NCBI RefSeq assembly: GCF_023746555.1 | Contig: NZ_CP098755.1 | Coordinates: 1,144,001-1,208,000 of the forward strand | Source: Brevibacillus ruminantium | GTDB lineage: Bacteria; Bacillota; Bacilli; Brevibacillales; Brevibacillaceae | Reading direction: 5' to 3' | DNA length: 64,000 nucleotides | Shown here: positions 1-8,166 of the stretch, in pieces | Position numbering within the stretch: the stretch's first letter is position 1 | How the letters are laid out: the number at the start of each line of letters is the position of its first letter | Program-made: the position numbers and the translations under genes | Notes under the pieces: generated by a model | Told to the model about the DNA's origin: nothing | What the model saw: the letters and a program-made list of their open reading frames with translations, nothing else | Databases searched by the model: none

Positions 1-2
1 CT

Positions 3-188
3 CTCTGGGATATGATAGATACCCAAAATGATGGATTGGATACAATGAGTGGGCCTTTCTCAGACATATACAAAGTAATGGTGAGTACCCAGATAAATAC
101 ATTTTCACAATTTTGGAAAAAATGGGTATCACTTGGGTATGATCCAAGTTTTATTGTTTGTTTGCATCAGAATACAATTTACTATTAA
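3..188 (+). CDS. C-terminal end of an unidentified protein (5' end outside window)
   Basis: An open frame enters from the left edge and ends at TAA 186-188, giving about 61 residues that begin LWDMIDTQNDGLDTMSG. The motif D-x-x-N-D-G-x-D followed by an aromatic FSQFWKKW segment resembles C-terminal parts of large secreted proteins that I have seen without known function; that resemblance is from memory and weak. A clear intrinsic terminator follows 17 bp downstream, which supports a real gene end here. No function is assigned. Confidence 0.55.
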   Translation, partial: LWDMIDTQNDGLDTMSGPFSDIYKVMVSTQINTFSQFWKKWVSLGYDPSFIVCLHQNTIYY

Positions 189-204
189 GAAATACCCATT
201 ATAC

Positions 205-235
205 AGCCCCACATCTTAGTGGGGCTTTTCCCTTT
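205..235 (+). terminator. Intrinsic terminator
   Basis: Perfect 8-bp stem AGCCCCAC / GTGGGGCT with loop ATCTTA, followed by TTTTCCCTTT. It ends the partial gene at the left edge. Confidence 0.85.
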
Positions 236-545
236 AGCGTTAAAGATATTTAGACAATGCGATAAGTGAGAAAATGAGGATCGAAGGCAATAACATTTCT
301 TTTCCACCCGAAGAAATGTGTGTAAGCTTCGTAAGTGGACGGCATGAGCATGCCATTTTACGTAGATAATAACCCAGACAGTGGCCGTCTGGTTATTCGT
401 TTTACTTTCAGAAAGCATTTCGCTAATACGGTAAAGGGAAATAGTATAAATGAAACTAAGGATACTCCAAAAAGTTTTTCTGGTTGGGAATCTTCAGAAA
501 TGGACCGACTAGGGATTGCTGGAACAAAAAAATGATTGCAATTGA
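236..545. other. Intergenic stretch without a convincing gene
   Basis: About 310 bases between the first terminator and the mntH promoter. A 66-codon open frame (335-535, GTG start) is present, but it has no ribosome binding site and no recognisable sequence. I see no RNA fold or repeat here. Confidence 0.5.
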
Positions 546-598
546 TTGCCTAAGAGAATAAAATTTGTGTATAACAAAAAGAGTTTACCTGACGAAAC
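546..598 (+). promoter_or_regulatory. Probable sigma-A promoter and possible MntR-like operator of mntH
   Basis: TTGCCT (546-551), 18-bp spacer, TATAAC (570-575). Just downstream GTTTACCTGACGAAAC (583-598) has the outer GTTT...AAAC symmetry and resembles the MntR box, but its half-site spacing is one base off the consensus TTTGCCTTAAGGAAAC, so the operator call is tentative. Confidence 0.4.
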
Positions 599-640
599 AA
601 ATAAACCAAATTTTTACAATTTATAGAGAGTGGTGACATA

Positions 641-2008
641 ATGAGTTCCCAAGCGAAGAAATTGGATCGAGAGAGGGAAGAATCGGCATGGCTGCGCCCC
701 AGTTCTACGGTAAGCTTGGAGGAAGTAAATAATTCGATTCATATTCCAAGCAAAGCCAAGTTTTGGAGGAAATTTTTCGCCTTTGCTGGACCAGGATCAT
801 TGGTAGCAGTAGGCTATGTTGACCCGGGCAACTGGGCAACATCAATCGCGGGGGGAGCGCGTTTTGGCTATACTCTTTTATCCGTTATTTTAATTTCTAA
901 TTTAATTGCCATGCTTCTTCAGTCTTTGGCCGCAAAATTGGGAATTGTGACGGGACGGGATTTAGCCCAAGCGACCAGAGATGCTGTTGGCAAGAAAACG
1001 GCTTTTGTGCTTTGGATTTTGACAGAGCTTGCCATCGTGGCGACGGATTTGGCCGAGGTCATCGGTTCCGCCATCGCACTGAACCTCTTATTTGGAATCC
1101 CGTTATTGATGGGGATTTTGATCACAACCATTGATGTGCTGCTTCTCCTGCTTTTGCAGAAAAAAGGGTTCCGTATTATCGAATCCATCATCATCGTTTT
1201 GATGGCTACGATATTTTTCGTGTTTGCCTTTGAGGTGATCATTTCCAAGCCGGAAGTCTCGGCACTCCTGGGCGGGTATGTCCCTAAAATGGAAATTGTC
1301 ACGAACCCGGAGATGTTGTTCATTTCCTTAGGAATCTTAGGGGCAACGGTAATGCCGCATAATCTTTATTTGCATTCCTCGATCGTGCAAACCAGACGAT
1401 ATGAACGAACGAGAGAAGGACGTAAGGAAGCGATCAAGTTTTCGGTTCTGGATTCAAACATTTCATTGACGATTGCCTTCCTGATCAATTCTGCCATTTT
1501 GATCCTGGGGGCAGCCGCTTTCCACGGAACTGGCTTGGATGTTTCTGAAATTGAAGCGGCCTATGAGTTGTTGAGTCCAACAGTAGGAGTAGGGATCGCA
1601 AGCACATTATTTGCAGTTGCTTTGCTTGCCTCCGGTCAAAACTCGACGATCACGGGTACGCTAACGGGGCAAATTGTCATGGAAGGATTTTTGCAGTTAC
1701 GCATTTCTCCGTGGCTTCGTCGCCTGATCACGCGTTTAATAGCTGTCGTACCAGCCTTTATCGTTACGTGGATAGCTGGATCGAGGGGAACGGGTGACTT
1801 GCTTCTGTGGAGTCAAGTGGTACTGAGCTTGCAGCTGCCCTTTGCTGTGATTCCGCTCGTCTTGTTCACCAGTGACAAGAGGAAGATGGGGGAATTTGCA
1901 AACCGAACCTGGGTCAAAGTCTTGTCCTGGCTGTCCACGATCGTCATTCTGGCGCTGAACGTTTTCCTGGTTGCTTACATTATTGTAACGGGTCATGATT
2001 TAGGCTAA
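641..2008 (+). CDS. mntH: Nramp family divalent metal (Mn2+) transporter MntH
   Basis: Proton-coupled manganese (and iron) importer of the cytoplasmic membrane. At 455 aa it is slightly longer than typical MntH (about 425) because of a hydrophilic N-terminus of about 45 residues. The two metal-binding signatures are visible: DPGNW in the first membrane helix (near residue 60) and MPHNLYLHS in helix 6 (near residue 240). About 11 hydrophobic helices follow one another. The ATG start has a GAGTGGTG ribosome site. It is monocistronic, with its own promoter and a strong terminator. Family assignment is firm; Mn2+ specificity is inferred from the family. Confidence 0.93.
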   Translation: MSSQAKKLDREREESAWLRPSSTVSLEEVNNSIHIPSKAKFWRKFFAFAGPGSLVAVGYVDPGNWATSIAGGARFGYTLLSVILISNLIAMLLQSLAAKLGIVTGRDLAQATRDAVGKKTAFVLWILTELAIVATDLAEVIGSAIALNLLFGIPLLMGILITTIDVLLLLLLQKKGFRIIESIIIVLMATIFFVFAFEVIISKPEVSALLGGYVPKMEIVTNPEMLFISLGILGATVMPHNLYLHSSIVQTRRYERTREGRKEAIKFSVLDSNISLTIAFLINSAILILGAAAFHGTGLDVSEIEAAYELLSPTVGVGIASTLFAVALLASGQNSTITGTLTGQIVMEGFLQLRISPWLRRLITRLIAVVPAFIVTWIAGSRGTGDLLLWSQVVLSLQLPFAVIPLVLFTSDKRKMGEFANRTWVKVLSWLSTIVILALNVFLVAYIIVTGHDLG

Positions 2009-2052
2009 CCGGAGTCAGCAGGTGCCGGATCATCTCGAAAATCACAATGAAG

Positions 2053-2100
2053 AAGGCGGTCTCCCCAGGGAGTTGATAACCCTTGGGAGACCGCCTTTGT
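2053..2100 (+). terminator. Intrinsic terminator of mntH
   Basis: Long hairpin AAGGCGGTCTCCC / GGGAGACCGCCTT, with an inner AGGG/CCCT extension, followed by TTTGTTGTTG. Confidence 0.9.
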
Positions 2101-2139
2101 TGTTGCAGCAGGCACAGCCTTATGAAATGATCTGCTCTC

Positions 2140-2781
2140 CTATGGACTGGCTAAACGCTCAGTTACGGCCTCCACCTTAAAAACCCGGCGATTCAATACC
2201 TGGATTTCCGAATCGCGGTCATCCATTTTGCTTGAAAGTGTTTGGAGGATGGCGGTAATATCGGAGGGCTCGTTTTCCTCCCAACGGGCGATGCCGCTTT
2301 TTATTTCCACAATGTTTTGCTGAGTTTCAGACATTTTGTCGTCGAGAATGGATACGCGGGCCTCTAGCGTATCGAAACGAGAGTTCATTTCGGAGCGGGT
2401 GGTTTGCAATAGAGATTCCATGCCATTCACACGAGAATCAATGCCGTCCATGCGCGTTTCAATTCCGGTCATGCGCGTTTCAAGACCATCCATGCGTGTT
2501 TCGATTCCGGTCATGCGCGTTTCAAGACAATCCATGCGCGTTTCGATTCCGGTCATGCGTGTTTCCATGCCGTCCATGCGCGTTTCAAGACCTGTCATGC
2601 GTGTTTCAAGACCATCCATGCGCGTTTCGAGTCCGGCCATACGCGTCTCGATGCCATCCATGCGCGTTTCAAGACCCGTCATACGAGATTCGATGCTGTC
2701 CAAGCGAGACTCAATGCGATCAAAACGTCCATTCATATTCTGTAATTCACTCAGGATATGTTCGAGAAGCTTTTCACTCAC
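2140..2781 (-). CDS. Heptad-repeat coiled-coil protein of unknown function
   Basis: 213 residues from a GTG start at 2781, chosen because GGAGGGGAGG lies 10 bp upstream; the in-frame ATG at 2868 lacks a ribosome site. Residues about 20-125 are nearly pure heptads of the form R-M-x-G-(L/I/M)-E-T, alternating T and D at the third position (RMTGLET/RMDGIET), about 13 units. After these come VSILDDKMSETQQNIVEIKSG and a final coiled-coil tail. This predicts a long parallel coiled coil. There is no signal peptide or membrane segment. Similar low-complexity proteins are common in Brevibacillus, and I know no function. It lies convergent to mntH. Confidence 0.7.
   Translation of the reverse strand: MSEKLLEHILSELQNMNGRFDRIESRLDSIESRMTGLETRMDGIETRMAGLETRMDGLETRMTGLETRMDGMETRMTGIETRMDCLETRMTGIETRMDGLETRMTGIETRMDGIDSRVNGMESLLQTTRSEMNSRFDTLEARVSILDDKMSETQQNIVEIKSGIARWEENEPSDITAILQTLSSKMDDRDSEIQVLNRRVFKVEAVTERLASP
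2430..2715 (-). repeat. Tandem 21/42-bp coding repeats
   Basis: The DNA behind the heptads repeats in 21-bp units (core ATGCGCGTTTC plus variable GATTCCGGTC or AAGACCATCC on the plus strand), alternating to make 42-bp higher-order units. Near-identity between units suggests expansion by slippage or unequal crossing-over, so copy number may vary between strains. Confidence 0.8.
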
Positions 2782-2912
2782 CGTTTTCGAACCTCCCCTC
2801 CATAAATATTTCGCATAATAGAGTGATTTTGCGCCGATCATGATAGATGAGTCTATTATATCGTTCAACAGTGTCGCAGGAAACCCAGATGCTCCTTACT
2901 TTTTGTCCCATT

Positions 2913-2941
2913 TTGCTCGGGGTTGCCAGGTAGTGTACAAT
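2913..2941 (+). promoter_or_regulatory. Sigma-A-type promoter for the SUFU-like/NUDIX pair
   Basis: TTGCTC (2913-2918), 17-bp spacer, TACAAT (2936-2941). A short hairpin GTTGAAA/TTTCAAC (2981-3001) lies in the leader. Confidence 0.5.
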
Positions 2942-3057
2942 GAAAAAGGACAGGAACAGGGCTTTCAAAGCGTATCACGAGTTGAAATAAGCTGTTTCAA
3001 CGAACCCATAAATCGAACAGATGGGTAACCATGTAAAGATCGGGGACGCACATATAG

Positions 3058-3594
3058 ATGATCATGATCAAACAACTGTATGAGCACTGCGCCCGTTTGT
3101 TTGGCTGTGAGGGTCAGCTCTATCATACAGATGCAGCTGACGGTTTGCTGGCTGTGTTTCCGCCGACGCGTGAACGGGGCTGGTGGACGTATGTCACACT
3201 GGAGCTTCATCGCAGTGGAGGAGTGGAATGTGTCCTCTACTCTTACCAGTTTGAGGGTACCTTTGTCCGGCATCTAAGCGAGGTCGCGGAGCAGGTGAAG
3301 CATCGCTGGAAAGAGCAGGGCAGAAGGATGGCGAACGGTGATGTGTATGCACTGGCCAAGCCGATCGCCAAAGGTTCGTGCCTCAGCATGCTGATGGCGA
3401 TGCCGGCAGATTTTGAAGCAGAAGGCTTTGATTTGTATACCAATGGCCAAGATGCGGTCTGGTTTAAAATGCTGCATGCCATCTCAGCATCGGAAGCAGA
3501 TTTTTTACAGCATGAGGGATTAGAGGCTTTGGAGCAAAAGTTTGCGGATGCCGGGGTAAATTCTCTGGATGTCTCGCGTCCCCCTGTCAGATAA
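3058..3594 (+). CDS. SUFU (suppressor of fused)-like domain protein
   Basis: 178-residue soluble protein. The C-terminal stretch, with ISASEADFLQHEGLEALEQ and then an NSLDVSRPPV tail, matches the pattern of bacterial suppressor-of-fused-like proteins, which often act as immunity or accessory proteins of unknown target. No signal peptide. ATG at 3058, with a second ATG at 3064 as an alternative start. The NUDIX gene begins 14 bp after its stop, so the two are probably co-transcribed. Assignment is by remembered motif, not by search. Confidence 0.6.
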   Translation: MIMIKQLYEHCARLFGCEGQLYHTDAADGLLAVFPPTRERGWWTYVTLELHRSGGVECVLYSYQFEGTFVRHLSEVAEQVKHRWKEQGRRMANGDVYALAKPIAKGSCLSMLMAMPADFEAEGFDLYTNGQDAVWFKMLHAISASEADFLQHEGLEALEQKFADAGVNSLDVSRPPVR

Positions 3595-3608
3595 AGGGAG
3601 CGAAGAGA

Positions 3609-4064
3609 ATGGACGAAATACGAATGCGTGTCACCGTCGTTGTTGAGCATCAAGGAGCGATCCTGGTGATCAAGGAGAAATGTTCAGGAAAGCCCTGCTA
3701 CAACTTGCCTGGCGGTAATGTGGATTATTTGGAGACGATTCCCGATGCTACGCGCAGAGAAGTGTGGGAAGAGACGGGGCTATTGGTTGAGTTCGAGCGG
3801 ATGCTGTGGCTCGATGAACGGATCGATGGAAACGGAAAAGGGAAACACACGATTGGGATTGGCGTGTTGGCCCGCTTGATGGGCGAAGAGACGACGCCGA
3901 TTCCGGGTGGTTTGGAGGATGAAGAGATCGAGTGGGCGGGCTGGGTGCCGCTGGAGGAGTTCCGAGGCATGGACTTGTTTAATTCCGCTCGGCGTAAGCA
4001 TGTACTGGAGGCTGTAACAGAAAACGGCTATATGCCGCGATATCTGGGAAATATACTCGCATAG
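3609..4064 (+). CDS. NUDIX hydrolase
   Basis: 151 aa. A complete Nudix box is visible: G36, E42, then R50-E51-V-W-E54-E55-T-G57-L58, fitting G-x5-E-x7-REUxEExGU. Such enzymes cleave nucleoside diphosphates linked to another moiety using Mg2+ held by the glutamates. The substrate cannot be read from the sequence. ATG is preceded by AAGGGAGCGAAGAG. It is the second gene of a two-gene unit with the SUFU-like gene and is followed by a terminator. Confidence 0.9.
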   Translation: MDEIRMRVTVVVEHQGAILVIKEKCSGKPCYNLPGGNVDYLETIPDATRREVWEETGLLVEFERMLWLDERIDGNGKGKHTIGIGVLARLMGEETTPIPGGLEDEEIEWAGWVPLEEFRGMDLFNSARRKHVLEAVTENGYMPRYLGNILA

Positions 4065-4066
4065 CG

Positions 4067-4104
4067 AAAGCGGTCCTGTGGCTAAGACAGGGCCGCTTTT
4101 TTGC
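4067..4104 (+). terminator. Intrinsic terminator after the NUDIX gene
   Basis: Stem AAGCGGTCCTGT / ACAGGGCCGCTT (one G-T pair) followed by a T6 run. Confidence 0.9.
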
Positions 4105-4178
4105 CGGCTTTAAACGAAGGTGGGAACGAGCGCCCACAGGCGGTCAGCTTATATTGCATAGACGAATAGGCCCTGGAC

Positions 4179-4505
4179 CTAATCGCCGTTGAACTTGTCC
4201 AACATCGAAATGGCATCGATCAAATGGTTGTTAAAAATCTGCCGGGCGATTTGCAAAAGATCGATAATCATGGGATCGCGGAGGGAATAGAGGACACGGT
4301 TGCCCTCTTTGGTACCGTAGACGATATTTTTGGCCCGCAGGATGCTGAGCTGCTGGGATACAGAAGAGCCTTCTGCACCGATCAGCGTCTGCAGCTCGTT
4401 TACGTTTTTATCCCCCTCCGCGAGCAATTCTAGAATACGAATTCGCAGTGGGTGTGCAAGTGCTTTAAAAAAATCAGCTTTGAAGCGCTGCAGCTCCAAA
4501 TTCAT
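4179..4505 (-). CDS. ArsR/SmtB family winged-helix repressor
   Basis: 108 aa. The ArsR fold is clear: FKALAHPLRIRILELLAEG, then NELQTLIGAEGSSVSQQLSILRAKNIV as recognition helix region, then the wing GNRVLYSLRDP. There are no cysteines, so the thiol or metal sensor sites of the ArsR, CadC or BigR type are absent. It lies 15 bp after the SulP gene in the same direction, so it is probably the second gene of that operon and a candidate autorepressor acting at the inverted repeat near 6284-6304. The inducer is unknown. Confidence 0.85.
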   Translation of the reverse strand: MNLELQRFKADFFKALAHPLRIRILELLAEGDKNVNELQTLIGAEGSSVSQQLSILRAKNIVYGTKEGNRVLYSLRDPMIIDLLQIARQIFNNHLIDAISMLDKFNGD

Positions 4506-4520
4506 GAGAGTCCTCCCTTG

Positions 4521-6263
4521 TTAGTTGGAATGGGCGACCTCTTTCTCCGGTAAGGCGGACAGCATTTTACATTCGTGAAAAGCGAAATGCTTGCAACCCC
4601 GACATTTGTCCACATCGAGCAGGGAGATGGCGGCAGAAATAGCGTCACCAGTACGGACGTACAACTGCGCTTCCCCGATTATCTGATCCAGCCCCGTCTT
4701 CTTCAAGACGCGTTTGGGCTGATCCTGAAGTCCTGAGATCAGGAGCAGGCCGCCGTGGTTCCGAAGCTGATGGGAAATGCTTCGCAGATAGTATTCACCC
4801 GTAATGTCCAGATAGGGAACCTTGGCCATCCGCAAAATGAGAACGCGCGGTTTTTTTTGCACGGTACTCATTATGGTTTTTTCGAATAATTGGGCGGCAC
4901 CAAAGAAGAGCGGTCCTTCCACTGTAAACAGACTAATTTGCGGACAATCCCGCCACTCGGTGACGACGTGCTGGCGTACCTTCTGATGCTTGTCGGAAAA
5001 GTCGGGAAGTACCTTGGTCACAGCGTGCACATCGCTCATCCGTTTGATGAACAGAATGGCCGCCAAAAGCAGCCCCACCTCAACCGCTACCATCAGATTG
5101 ACAAAGATCGTCAGCAAAAAGGTAATGATCATGACCAGAGAGTCGCTGGTCCGGCTTTTCAGGATGTGGACAAAAACATGTCGTTCGCTCATGTTCCAGG
5201 CAACTACCATCAGGATGGGAGCCATGCTGGCCAAGGGTATTGCAGAAGCATATGGTGCGAACAGCACCAGGACCAGTAGAACCACTAAGGCGTGAATTAA
5301 GCTGGACAAAGGGGAGGCGGCTCCGTTACGAATGTTGGTCGCCGTACGAGCGATTGCGCCTGTGGCCGGGATTCCGCCAAACAGAGGAACGACCATATTC
5401 GTCAATCCCTGGCCGATCAATTCTCGATTGCTGTTATGCTTTGTGCCCGTCATGCCGTCTGCTACCACAGCTGACAGTAGGGATTCAATCCCGCCCAGCA
5501 TGGCGATGACAAAGGCGGGGGCGAGCATGTGGGAGATGGTTTCCCAATTGAGCGCAGGAAGGCTCAGGCTCGGCAGGGAGTTGGAAATCTCGCCAAAGGT
5601 GGAGCCAATCGTGGCTGTTTTTTCCGGAAACAGGACAGCCGCCAGCAAACTGGATAATACCAGCCCAACCAGTGCACCAGGAAGCTTGGAAGAAAGCCTT
5701 GGCATCAGCAAGATGGAAACCAAAGAGACGAGTGCAACTGTCACACTGTAGAGATTTACCGTAGAAAGATGAAGCAAGATTTCTTTGCCATTGGACAGAA
5801 AATCTTCATGCCGCTGTATTCCGCTCAGACCGAGAAAATTGGCAATCTGACCGGTAAAGATGACGACCGCGATGCCGCTGGTAAAGCCAACGGTAACGGG
5901 ACGAGGGATAAACGTAATCAAAGATCCAAGCCGCAATATTCCCATTATAAATAACATAACACCGGCCAAAAATCCAGCGATTAACAGATTCTGATACCCG
6001 TACGTCATGACGATTCCGAACAGAATCGGGATAAAGGCACCCGTCGGTCCGGATATCTGGTAGCGGGAGCCGCCAAAAAAGGCGAGGAGTATGCCTGCAA
6101 TAATCGTGGTGTAGATGCCGTACTCCGGTTTCACTCCCGACGCGATGGAAAAAGCCATCCCTAGGGGAATCGCAATCACTCCAACAATCACACCCGCAGT
6201 GAGATCTTTTTGAAAATGGCGGGCAGAGTAACCGGAAAATCTGTCCAATAGGATGCGTGCCAC
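4521..6263 (-). CDS. SulP family anion transporter with STAS domain
   Basis: 580 aa, GTG start with GAAGGGA ribosome site. Residues about 10-410 form the multi-helix SulP transport domain (GVIVGVIAIPLGMAFSIASG, QISGPTGAFIPI). Residues about 435-545 form a STAS domain (VLILRMAKVPYLDITGEYYL). Substrates in the family are sulfate, bicarbonate and other anions; this one cannot be fixed. Unusual is a C-terminal tail with C554, C557, H559, H563 and C565 (KCRGCKHFAFHEC), a possible metal or redox site. It is first gene of an operon with an ArsR repressor. Confidence 0.88.
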   Translation of the reverse strand: MARILLDRFSGYSARHFQKDLTAGVIVGVIAIPLGMAFSIASGVKPEYGIYTTIIAGILLAFFGGSRYQISGPTGAFIPILFGIVMTYGYQNLLIAGFLAGVMLFIMGILRLGSLITFIPRPVTVGFTSGIAVVIFTGQIANFLGLSGIQRHEDFLSNGKEILLHLSTVNLYSVTVALVSLVSILLMPRLSSKLPGALVGLVLSSLLAAVLFPEKTATIGSTFGEISNSLPSLSLPALNWETISHMLAPAFVIAMLGGIESLLSAVVADGMTGTKHNSNRELIGQGLTNMVVPLFGGIPATGAIARTATNIRNGAASPLSSLIHALVVLLVLVLFAPYASAIPLASMAPILMVVAWNMSERHVFVHILKSRTSDSLVMIITFLLTIFVNLMVAVEVGLLLAAILFIKRMSDVHAVTKVLPDFSDKHQKVRQHVVTEWRDCPQISLFTVEGPLFFGAAQLFEKTIMSTVQKKPRVLILRMAKVPYLDITGEYYLRSISHQLRNHGGLLLISGLQDQPKRVLKKTGLDQIIGEAQLYVRTGDAISAAISLLDVDKCRGCKHFAFHECKMLSALPEKEVAHSN

Positions 6264-6283
6264 TGGTATCCCTTCTTATTTTG

Positions 6284-6339
6284 TATATTTGAATTTCTGA
6301 ATATACATAAGTTATATCACCGAGGTACATCACTGTCAA
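6284..6339 (-). promoter_or_regulatory. Promoter and candidate ArsR operator of the sulP-arsR operon
   Basis: On the minus strand TTGACA (6339-6334), 17-bp spacer, TATAAC (6316-6311): a near-consensus sigma-A promoter. From about +1 to +20, 6284-6304 holds the imperfect inverted repeat TATATTTGAA...TCTGAATATA, similar in style to ArsR-family operators. Placement over the start region fits repression. Confidence 0.7.
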
Positions 6340-6372
6340 CGAAGAGGCCAACGGATTTAAGCTACTGGTAAC

Positions 6373-6399
6373 CGGAATCGACAAATTCCGTTTTTTTTT
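6373..6399 (+). terminator. Hairpin plus T-run at the IS insertion site
   Basis: CGGAAT / ATTCCG stem (6373-6378, 6385-6390) followed by nine T. No gene immediately upstream on this strand uses it now. The IS begins directly after the T-run. Confidence 0.6.
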
Positions 6400-8075
6400 C
6401 TACGACTGACCAATTAACTAACAAGGATTTCCAAGACCTCTGTCGAAGTTAGTCATTAGCCTATTTGACGGAGGTCTTCTCATGCCTTTACCCAAGAATC
6501 GTGTCATTCCTGAAAAGAAAATATACTTTCGGCCAGAGATACAGCATTGCCCGCACTGTGGCACGAAACTCAGGCGACATCATACCGCATGGAAAAAGAA
6601 TGTCATCACACTTGCCGGTGTTATCCAAGCTTGGAGTATGGCTTATGCTTGCAGCAACGCAGATTGCTCATACCCCAGAACCTATTACAAATCCGCTGAA
6701 GCTGAGCTTCTCAGCATGAAACACACTTCCTACGGTTTTGACGTGCTAGCGTTGGTTGGTCAGCTTCGGTTTAAGCAACATATGACAATCGGCGAAATTA
6801 CGGAAACGTTGAATCAGCGCGGGGTAACCACGTCAGAACGCAATTCTCAGCGGTTGTACGAACGTTATCTTACCTTGCTCCGCGCTAGCGTGACGGATCA
6901 CGTCAAGCAAGCACTCAAGCAAGTTGTTCAGGACCGTGGCGGTATCATGATTTCCATGGACGGTGTTCAGCCCGAGAAAGGCAATGAGACGCTCTATGTC
7001 ATACGAGAAGTATTCAGCGGAACGATCCTGTCTGCACAAAATCTAAAGAGTAGCTCCGCAGAAGAACTTAAGAAACTCATCCTGCCTGTTATCGAACTGG
7101 GATTTCCCATCATCGGGATCGTTACGGATGGTCAACAATCCATCCGAATGGCCATGGAATCGTTACTGCCGGACGTGCCGTACCAATACTGCCAATACCA
7201 CTATCTAAAGGACATTGCAAAGCCTGTTGTCGATTTAGACCGCAAGCTCAAGACAGGAATCAAGAAGAGCCTCCGTGGTATTCGCGAAGTCGAGAAGCGA
7301 ATCGAAAACGATGCCTCTACAGAAGCAGAGGTGGCAAAAGATTACGTGGCGGCCATTCGTTCTGTGCTCCTCGAAGACGGCAATCCCCCACTCGATCTAC
7401 CGGGCATACGTGTTTATGAAAATGCTAGAGCCATTCAGGCTTCCCTCGAACGATGCCTGAGTAAAAAAGGGGCCCTCTCTGCTCAAAAACCTAATCAGAA
7501 TTTTCGATAAATTGGATGATTTTGAAGAGCAATATGCTACCGTGATGCGCTGGTCCAAACCGATTCACCACGTTGCCGGGATCTTGAATCCAAGCATAGA
7601 TAAACGAAGTGAAACGGTTCGATTTCATATGCAGCATCTGTTAGATTGGGTTGAACAGACGTACACCAGCAAAGACGACTTGCCAATGGTTGCAAATCTG
7701 AAAAGCTACTCCCGAGGGTTTTGGAAAGGCCTGTTTACGTGTTACGACCATCCGCATGTCCCACGAACGAACAACGACCATGAGCGTTTCTTCCGCCAGA
7801 CGAAGACCCGGCATCGACGGATGACGGGTCTGAGAAGTTGGAACGAATATATCCTCCGAAGTGGTGAAATGGTCGTATTTGTCGATGACGCACTTCACCA
7901 GAGTAATGTGTTAAGTAGACTTCAGTCTGTAAACTACCTTGATTTTAAAAATGAACGCCTGCGTTGGTCTGCTCGTTTGAGTGAAGCTACCAAACGCAGA
8001 CGATTCCGAACGAATCCAAGTGTGTACCTGGAACAGGCCGAAAATGCTTACTGTATGTTAATTGGTCAGTCGTAG
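6400..8075 (+). mobile_element. Complete insertion sequence, 1676 bp, family not assigned
   Basis: Bounded by inverted repeats CTACGACTGACCAATTAAC (6400-6418 left, complement at 8057-8075 right), 19 bp perfect and imperfect inward. Flanks are T9 (6391-6399) and T8 (8076-8083), consistent with an 8-bp T8 target duplication, though a homopolymer cannot prove it. It carries one DDE transposase split by a frameshift. It sits between sulP and the yuaF operon, ending 30 bp before the sigma-W-type promoter. Confidence 0.9.
6482..8075 (+). pseudogene. DDE transposase, frameshifted
   Basis: Frame one (6482-7507, stop 7508-7510) has an N-terminal zinc-ribbon (C23, C26, C57, C62) and two catalytic aspartates (D160 in MISMDGVQP, D216 in GIVTDGQQS). 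Frame two, open after 7461 and running to 8075, carries the glutamate in RTNNDHERFFRQTKTRHRR. Reading continues smoothly if one base is removed at A6-G4-C3 (7463-7475), giving LSKKGPSLLKNLIRIFDKLDDF. A one-base insertion in the G-run is the simplest cause; programmed +1 shifting or transcript slippage is possible. The TAG stop is the last three bases of the right inverted repeat. Confidence 0.85.
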
Positions 8076-8105
8076 TTTTTTTTCGGAGGATTTGCCCCCT
8101 TTTGC

Positions 8106-8130
8106 GAAACATTTTTCGTTCTGATTCGTA
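8106..8130 (+). promoter_or_regulatory. Sigma-W-type ECF promoter of the yuaF-floT operon
   Basis: GAAAC (8106-8110), 16-bp spacer, CGTA (8127-8130) matches the sigma-W consensus TGAAAC-N16-CGTA. B. subtilis yuaF-floT-yuaI is a sigma-W operon, so the context agrees. Confidence 0.8.
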
Positions 8131-8166
8131 TGAAAAATAGAGACATATCTGGAAAGGGGTGACATT

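Noticed and set aside
335..535. 66-codon open frame upstream of mntH
   Set aside because: GTG start without ribosome site, no recognisable motif, in a non-coding gap.
583..598. Firm MntR operator call for mntH
   Set aside because: Half-site spacing is one base off consensus; kept only as a tentative note in the promoter entry.
641..2008. Manganese riboswitch (yybP-ykoY type) in front of mntH
   Set aside because: The 60-base leader is too short and lacks the conserved loop sequences.
2430..2715. CRISPR-like repeat array
   Set aside because: Units are contiguous coding heptads with no unique spacers.
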